Of a stretch of DNA of 64,000 nucleotides, positions 57,974-64,000 are shown piece by piece. Position 1 is the stretch's first letter; each line of letters begins with the position of its first letter. The notes beneath the pieces are model-generated. The model was not told where the DNA came from. It worked only from the letters and a program-made list of their open reading frames with translations, and ran no database searches. The stretch is from contig NW_026251387.1 in NCBI RefSeq assembly GCF_025118155.1, positions 695,001 to 759,000 of the forward strand. Direction: 5' to 3'. Both the position numbers and the translations under genes were made by a program. This stretch comes from Cokeromyces recurvatus. Taxonomy: Eukaryota > Mucoromycota > Mucoromycetes > Mucorales > Mucoraceae.

Positions 57974-59306
57974 ATGACTGAGTTTTTACTTGACACTGAT
58001 GTAAATATAGTGATTGATTATTTTACTTTTGTATATATAGATACATGTATACAAATATAAAGAGAATTAATATCGTTTATAGCCTGTGAGCAATGTATTA
58101 AAACGAATTGCTAAAGAAAGGAATTGGTCAGAAAAAGAAGTTGAAGAAGATCTCTCTATTTTAAACAAAAATCGTATTTCTACTGTAATAAAATAAAGAG
58201 ATTATATATGCACAATAAAACTAATACACACACACACACATATAAATGTTATCATAGATTAATGACTTGAGATCATTATCAAAAGAGAGTTGGACTGTAA
58301 GTATTTATTCGTATTTTTCTTAATTTAAATAGTATTAAATATGTATTATAGCAAATTGAATTACTTCCATTGGTAAAAGACCTTTTAAGGCATAGTATTG
58401 ATCCTGAATGGTCTTCTAAAGATGAAAATAATAAAAGTATATAAAATATAATTACAGATATACATTTATATATTTTATAATAGTAGAATAAGGATAAAAT
58501 ATCTTAACTTATAGCCATCATAAATAGTGTCAAAAGTGAATGATCAAGTGGAAGAAAAGGAAGACAAGAAAAAGGATAAAAAGAAAGACAAGAAGGAAAA
58601 GAAGGAAGATAGTGGAGATAAAAAGAAGAAAAAGAAAAACAAAGGTTTTAAGAGCCCTTCTTCACTTGGTACACCTGTTGTACCCGTTATCTTAAACCCA
58701 CGAGCTTCTTCTTTGATTCAAGAATTGAATGAAGAAACAAGTCGATGTAATTTAAATGATACAGTCAACCAAGATCACTTAACCATTCAGAATACGATAC
58801 GTAATGGTAACACAATCACTCCCTCCACTTTGTTATCATCTTCACCAACATCGTTATCAGCACAATCATCATCAGATGAGGAGAATGAGGAAGAAGGAGA
58901 AAGAGAGGAAGAAGAGAAAGAAAACGAAAAAGAGGAAAGAGATGACAGTGAACCTATATCACCTTCTAATAATAGTCCCATTCGTAGAAAGAGTGTTTCT
59001 TTTTCTAACGAAACATCTATTGGAATAGCAGCAAGCGAAAAAAAGGGTAATAATTTAAATGAGAAGGAAAAGAAGAAGGAAAAGAAGAAGGATAAAAAAG
59101 ATAAAAAAAAAGATATGGCAAGTATCAACAAATATAATAGTAGTGGTTACAGCAGTTTTATCAGTCATCCTTATACTAGTCATCCTATAGTGAAATTCAG
59201 GAAAATGAAAATGAAGCATTGCAAGCGTTTACCGCCTGTACCTGCAAATGATCAATTTTTACAAGGCATCCATGATAAATTATTATCAGCAACAAAAGGA
59301 AATTAA
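57974..59306 (+). CDS. Uncharacterised protein with helical N-terminus and lysine-rich tail
   Basis: Not recognised. Short exons join as MTEFLLDTDPVSNVLKRI, AKERNWSEKEVEEDLSILNK, then INDLRSLSKESWTQIELLPL and VKDLLRHSIDPEWSS, a compact helical domain of about 85 residues. The last exon, entered through an acceptor at about 58525 so that NNK runs into MSKVNDQV, is low-complexity: Lys/Asp/Glu-rich blocks (KDKKKDKKEKKEDSGDKKK), a Ser/acidic stretch, RRKSVSFSNET (a possible phosphosite), and a basic end KMKMKHCKRLPPVPANDQF. The last exon alone also starts with ATG, so a shorter form is possible. Disordered, likely nuclear or nucleic-acid-binding by composition; that is inference. Confidence 0.6.
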
Positions 59307-59594
59307 TGTGTGTGTGTGTGTGTGTATTTTTTTTTCTTTATGTTTTTGTTTTGTATATTTATGTAATATATCATTCTTGTTTCTTCTTTAAACTCTTTAT
59401 TTTACTTTATTTACAACAGTAGAAAACAAGGGAGAAAAAAAAAAGCCAAGTTAGTTTGGTTTTACCTTGAACTGATTTCGATCTCCAGTTTAAAGGGAGA
59501 AAAAATTTTTCTTTCTCTTATTCGCTCTCTTTATATCATTTTAATAATAACTAATAACGTATACACATAAAATTATTTTATTACAATAGATTCT

Positions 59595-59653
<59 letters not shown>

Positions 59654-59939
59654 TTTCTTTAGTTTTTGGTAAGTAGACCTCTTTTACTTGGGATTTAAGG
59701 TAAAATAATAATGAAAAATAAAAAATCTAATGGTTTTATTACTGCATTACTCCGACTAATATTTTGCTACAATAACTAACTAGATACGAATCAAAATTAA
59801 TTTTCAGATGAAATCAGACAAAAAAATTGAGTTTTAGACGAATGAAGATTTATATACAGTCTTTAGACATTTACCTGTAATGCGATCTAAATCCTGTTAT
59901 GGAAACCGTGTTGATTATGGCGATTGAGGCATGGAAAGT
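59307..59939. other. Spacer with T55 tract
   Basis: A (GT)n run follows the stop at 59307-59325. A T55 tract lies at 59598-59652. From about 59800 transposon-derived sequence may begin, before the Fanzor relic. Confidence 0.45.
59598..59652. repeat. T55 homopolymer
   Basis: Fifty-five T between the lysine-rich gene and the Fanzor fossil. Confidence 0.9.
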
Positions 59940-60357
59940 TCATGAGCTGCTCCTTCTGAACGCTTCAGAAACACCATGGCCACTCCAGACAGAAAGCGAT
60001 ATAAGCATCATGTTTTTCGATGCACTGATGTCTCTTTGCCAAAGTGTACGGCAAGTTGTACAGACAAGTACACTTTGGCCTTTGACATCAGGGTGCTTTA
60101 TCATCGTTCTACTTTTACGGGAGTTGTCTATCTGATAAGTACGGTATTCATCGATAGGAACAACCAGAAAATTCTCCTGCTGCTTCTCTTTTCTTAAGGC
60201 ATCTGCACAAGATCCCTACTGCACCATAACGTACATCTTTGAACTTTACTACGTTTTTGTTAAACGCGTCATTTCCAAAGATAATGAGTGGCACTTTTGA
60301 TTTATCTTCTTCAATAAATTTGTACGGCTTCCACTTTTTGTTTCTAGTAAAGTACGT
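59940..60357 (-). pseudogene. C-terminal fossil of a second Fanzor subfamily (TnpB-like)
   Basis: The reverse strand reads KWKPYKFIEEDKSKVPLIIF and GNDAFNKNVVKFKDVRYGAV, then GILCRCLKKREAAGEF. A one-base shift then gives NFLVVPIDEYRTYQ with the DEY glutamate, and HPDVKGQSVLVCTTCRTLWQ followed by RDISASKNMMLISL and GVSEAFRR to a stop at 59940. This is the order of a Fanzor C-terminus: nucleic-acid part, DEY, zinc ribbon, W-x-R-D-x-x-A-x-x-N-M. The first cysteine pair of the ribbon is missing (DEYRTYQIDNS instead of DEYxTSxxCxxC) and nothing N-terminal survives. It differs clearly from the 28/46-kb Fanzor (FGNDAF...KFKD against FGSARFGELRG), so it is another subfamily. Confidence 0.72.
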
Positions 60358-60863
60358 AAAAAAAAAAAATCAGTAGGTTTACATAAAACTGTAATTGCGA
60401 ATTTGCCTTTTGTACCGTTGTTGTCTACCCTTTCCTTTTTTTTTTCATTTTTTCGGATTTACTTCTTTTTCTTGCCTTTTCGTTTTTTTTTTTTTTTTTT
60501 TTTTTTTTTGAATGAATATCTTTGCTTGAATCAATCTTTCAGCCTCTGTATTAGCTTGTTGGATGTGGCATTGTAGAAAAGTGCAAAATAAAAGACCAAG
60601 AAAAAAAAAAGATGACCAGTAATAAATGAGTTGGATCAATCATAGTTATAAGAAAAAACATGGATATAATAAATAATAAACTAACTTTTTATGTCAATGA
60701 TTTTTTTTTGTTATCTACTAATACATATTGTTTTAATAAAGTAAAGTCTTGTTTGTTTGTTTGTTTTTTTGGCCCATCAAATAGAAGAATGCATTAAAGG
60801 GTATCTTTTTAGTTTTAGTTTTATTAAAGAATTTATGTACAGGAGAAGATCTTTCAAAGACTC
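60358..60863. other. Spacer, no supported gene
   Basis: Low-complexity A/T tracts. A 30-codon frame from an ATG at 60642 on the minus strand has a hydrophobic start but no conserved sequence or splice support. The 3' flank of the DUF3245 gene lies at 60780-60863. Confidence 0.4.
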
Positions 60864-61240
60864 TTATTTCTTTTTGTTCTTCTTTTTACTTGCACGCTCT
60901 GATAGATACATTGATAAAAAGTCCCCTTGATTTCCAATCTTTTTTTTATTATTACTGTTTGATGTTGTAGAGATACTTTCTATCTTTTTCTTGTTTTTTA
61001 TGCCGACTGTGTTTGATCGCGAACCTTCTTCATCTTCATCTGATGATTCAGATTGATCTTGAGGACGTGATCGTTTTCTGATATCTATAGACGAATCACG
61101 ATGTTGTGATGCTCTTTTATTTTGATTTAAAATCTTATTTTTTAATACTAGTTCTTCTTTAGAAGGTAGAGCTCCATTATTATTATGACGCATAGCTTCT
61201 GCATGAGATAAGAATTTAGCACCAAGGCCAAGTCTATTAA

Positions 61241-61286
<46 letters not shown>

Positions 61287-61527
61287 ATATATCACTTGTT
61301 CTGGAAGACTCTTTTTTTTTTAATTTTTACCTATCAGGTCGACCACTTGAATATTTTGTATAAATGTCTTGATCTTCATCTTCATCTTCTAACTTTTCTC
61401 CTGGTTTTGGTGGAGGTAACCAGGATTGGATTAACGTTCTTGCAATGCCAATTGAGGCATCAATCTGTGTTTGTAATCTTTCATTTTCTTCTGTATTAAT
61501 CTTTTTATTTTGTTGCTTTTTTGACAT
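60864..61527 (-). CDS. DUF3245-family protein, lysine-rich tail
   Basis: Two exons. Exon 1 encodes TQIDASIGIARTLIQSWLPP, then an acidic stretch and YSSGRPDR; after the splice RLGLGAKFLSHAEAMRHNN continues. The WLPP...GRPxRLGLGAKF pattern is that of the fungal DUF3245 family, small proteins of unknown role. The tail is polar and basic with a KKKNKKK end. The intron carries T42 on the coding strand (61244-61285) only a few bases from the acceptor. A nucleolar role would fit the composition but is inference. Confidence 0.75.
61244..61285. repeat. A42 homopolymer (T42 on coding strand) next to a splice acceptor
   Basis: Polypyrimidine tract of the DUF3245 gene intron, ending about 10 bases before the acceptor AG. 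Confidence 0.9.
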
Positions 61528-61609
61528 TATTATTTAAAAAGAAAAATGACGAGAAAAAAAAAAAAAAAAAAATACTAGTGGCTTAAAAATAATTTATTAT
61601 TTAATTTTT

Positions 61610-62157
61610 TTATGCTTTTAAATAGGTTGCATGATGCTGAATATGGTCAGCAATAAAAGTAGAGATAAAGAAATAACTGTGATCATAACCATCTTGATAA
61701 CGGATCTTCCATTCACTTTCACGTCCTAATTCCTTTACTGTCTTATTTAATTCATCAATCAAGAGCTCCTTTTCCAAGAAACCATCAGCAGTGCCAACAT
61801 CAACAAGTGCATTCATACGCTCATTCATATGCGTTTTTAATAATTCAATAGTATCATATTGCTTCCAGGATTCTTTATCAGAACCAAGATAGTTGGAAAA
61901 TGCTTTTTGGCCCCAAGGGCAATTCATAGGGTTAGCAATAGGTGCGAATGCTGAAACTGATTTGAATTTGCTTGGATTTTTAATAAATATGGTCAATGCG
62001 CCATGACCTCCCTATGCATAATAATTTAAGTCCTCTCCCTTTTTTTTTTTTACAGTAACATTATACAACTTTACCATTGAGTGTCCCATAATTGAAATGC
62101 GATTTTCATCCTATACTTGTTAAATAGATAAATAAGGATGAAGGAAACAAAAAACAA

Positions 62158-62203
<46 letters not shown>

Positions 62204-62703
62204 GTGTGTTTCTTACAATAGGTAATTGCTCATAGACAAGTTGATACAATTCTTTAGTAATATAAGAATACATACGATAATTTTTTGACCATTTAGGTTG
62301 TGTCGCATCTATATAAAATCCAGCTCCAGTACCAAAATCCCAAGAATCATCATCGCCTTCAATTTTTACACCACCTGTAATACAATATATGAATGAATAC
62401 TTATTATAGCAAAAAAGGAAAATGAGAACAGAAATATGTATATTTACGTGGAGATGTGTCAGGAGCGATTAAAGCAATACCATGCTTTGCTGCCTCAGCC
62501 ATGGCACCACTTTTTTGAATAAAGTTATCTTCAGTACATGTCAAACCAGATAGAAAATAAATGGCAGGTACTTTTTGTGTAGAAGATTCTAAGGGTAAAA
62601 AGACATTAAACTTCATGTCACAGTCAAGTTCATCTGAATGGTGTTCATATTTAATAACATGGCCGCCAAAGCATTTATTTCTTGAAATCTCTTTAATTGA
62701 CAT
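61610..62703 (-). CDS. S-formylglutathione hydrolase (esterase D)
   Basis: Hydrolyses S-formylglutathione to formate and glutathione, the last step of glutathione-dependent formaldehyde oxidation in the cytosol. Exons read [20 protein letters not shown] and [28 protein letters not shown], then APDTSPR with the splice to [32 protein letters not shown] follows, then the nucleophile elbow [15 protein letters not shown] and the C-terminal [20 protein letters not shown] with the catalytic His. All are standard marks of the family. The length of about 280 residues is as expected. One intron contains T42 (62161-62202 on the opposite strand). Very secure. Confidence 0.95.
62161..62202. repeat. A42 homopolymer in S-formylglutathione hydrolase intron
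   Basis: T42 on the coding strand, close after the donor site of the intron that precedes the exon with GHSMGGHGA. Confidence 0.9.
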
Positions 62704-63433
62704 TTATATAAATAGATGTGTGTTTGTATGTAAAAAAAAAAAAAAAATATTAATATATAACAAGTAAACTGCTGTATTTCATTTTTATCGGAGATAATAA
62801 TAACAGTACGCCGTTTAAATATTTTATAGTGATTGTTGTGTATACAATGATGTATTACATAATATCTTATAATATACAGATCAAAGTCATAATATTTGTA
62901 CACTTTATGCATACAATATTATTTGATTTCAAATTATAAAACATTCTCGTGATAAGAAAAATAATATTATAATAAATACTAACATTACGAGATAATGATA
63001 GGCCAAACAATAGTAGAAAGAGTTATTAATGATAAAGACATATATGAATTATAGGCTGTACCTATGAGTTATATATCCAGATTATTATCTAATATACTAT
63101 CTATACACTATAATGAAATTCATTCAAGTAGTGCATTGAGGAATGAATATAATACAAAGCATCTTCCCTATATCATTCACAAGTATGAACAAACGAGATC
63201 TCGTTATTTGGTTTCAAGGAAAATAACCGGTTAGAGTGAGCACGAATAATTTAATCAGGGCAAAGACTAGAGCTCAGACAAAAATAACTTTAATCATTTT
63301 ATGGGAAATATTCTTCTTTCATTCTGTTCCTGTCACAAAGTAACCCAGTTCTCCACAAGATATAAATAAGGATCCATTTTGCACTCAGTTTTTTTAGAGA
63401 TCCAATTTTTTTTATTTTTATCGACACATCTTT
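62704..63433. other. Intergenic region, no gene seen
   Basis: Promoter side of S-formylglutathione hydrolase and 3' flank of the small ORF. AT-rich without conserved frames. Confidence 0.4.
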
Positions 63434-63682
63434 TTATTTTTCTATTTGGTTCTCTGTATTATCACAAATTAACTTAATAGCTTCTGCTTTCTCTGTTTCC
63501 TCACCAACTAATTGCTGAACGTAGATCATTGCCACTTTATATAAAAGTTTCATAGTAGAGTCATCAGAGCCACAATCAAGGTGTTTTATCGAGAGTTTTT
63601 GTGAGCATAAAAACATATCAATAGCTGCTAAAGGATCTAATTGCTCAATTGATACAGTTTTTGATAATGTGCTTGAAGACAT
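63434..63682 (-). CDS. Small hypothetical protein, 82 residues
   Basis: Not recognised. The ATG at 63682 opens MSSSTLSKTVSIEQLDPLAA followed by helical, mixed-charge sequence with DCGSDDSTMKLLYKVAMIYV and ending ENQIEK. Codon use and the balanced composition look like a coding exon, unlike the low-complexity AT frames around it. It could be a complete small protein or the first exon of a longer one; an unclear 3' side prevents a choice. Confidence 0.45.
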   Translation of the reverse strand: MSSSTLSKTVSIEQLDPLAAIDMFLCSQKLSIKHLDCGSDDSTMKLLYKVAMIYVQQLVGEETEKAEAIKLICDNTENQIEK

Positions 63683-64000
63683 TAGTAAATAGTGCTTGGC
63701 CCAAAAGAGACATGGAACTTCTAGACTATATGGGTAAGCCGTAGATGGAGCTAGCTTTCTGGTTACTGATGTGGTTACCGTAGATACACCAATTATTAAA
63801 ATAATCGAGTATTTACTGTATTTTTTTTTATAAACTGATGTTGAGTAACGTGCTGCACGAGATATGTATTTGTCATTAACTTTTTTTTTTTAGACTTCTA
63901 CCATTATGAGCGGGTACTCACTAAGAGGCACTTTTAGGAGATATATAATATCACTGACGTTTTTATTCAAGAATTCGTTAGGGGCGGCCATATGTTGATC
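63683..64000. other. Window end, no gene seen
   Basis: Contains the 5' flank of the small ORF; the last 20 bases are less AT-rich and could be the edge of another gene. Confidence 0.35.

Noticed and set aside
58527..59306. Separate lysine-rich gene starting at its own ATG
   Set aside because: An acceptor at this point keeps frame with the upstream exons, so one gene is the simpler model; the short form is noted as possible.
60445..60642. Small membrane protein on the minus strand
   Set aside because: The longer frame starts at TTG; the true ATG at 60642 gives only about 30 codons, and the rest is poly-Lys from a T tract.

Overview
The window is AT-rich nuclear DNA from a fungus, most likely an early-diverging mould of the Mucoromycota/Mucorales type. 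I infer this from the many short introns (roughly 55-120 bp, GT...AG), pyrimidine-rich leaders before start codons, long A/T homopolymers, and gene content (four-HMA copper ATPase, ATG17, Snf7, a Vps9-CUE protein, Osh-type lipid carrier, DUF3245 protein, Fanzor transposons). I cannot name the species. Exon joins were made by eye from splice sites and protein continuity. No tRNA or rRNA gene was recognised.

Layout. 1-7.1 kb: an MFS transporter cut by the window edge (-), a PTC7-like phosphatase (+) and a UBXN4-like ERAD protein (-). 7.1-10.2 kb: a transposon island with a nearly complete DD34E (Tc1/IS630-type) transposase, a broken second transposase on the other strand, and one recognisable terminal repeat that abuts the next gene. 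10.3-13.7 kb: a large membrane protein of the aromatic-acid-exporter/Brefeldin-sensitivity type. 13.7-17.7 kb: decayed Ty3/gypsy retroelement pieces and empty DNA. 17.7-28.1 kb: a PX-PB1 scaffold protein, an unrecognised helical protein, glyoxalase I, a Cu(+)-ATPase and a small methyltransferase. 28.4-30.7 kb and 46.1-48.4 kb: two inverted copies of one 2.3-kb DNA transposon carrying a broken Fanzor (eukaryotic TnpB-like) gene. Between them: an F-box/beta-propeller protein, DIM1, Snf7/Vps32, a COX14-like small protein, ATG17, a metallo-beta-lactamase-fold hydrolase and a hexokinase-like protein that has lost its catalytic aspartate. 48.9-63.7 kb: an Osh-type lipid transfer protein, a Vps9-CUE Rab5 GEF, acyl-CoA-binding protein, an epoxide hydrolase, a lysine-rich unknown, a fossil of a second Fanzor subfamily, a DUF3245 protein, S-formylglutathione hydrolase and a small unknown ORF.

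The host genes are mostly unrelated housekeeping genes and there are no operons. A loose theme is endomembrane traffic and lipid handling: Snf7, Vps9, Osh, ACBP, UBX/ERAD, PX-PB1 and ATG17 all act on membranes. GLO1 and S-formylglutathione hydrolase both use glutathione adducts. The most unusual content is the three Fanzor relics from two subfamilies. The two-copy family shares its terminal repeats with the DD34E transposase island, which suggests mobilisation in trans. The hexokinase-like pseudoenzyme is the next most notable item.
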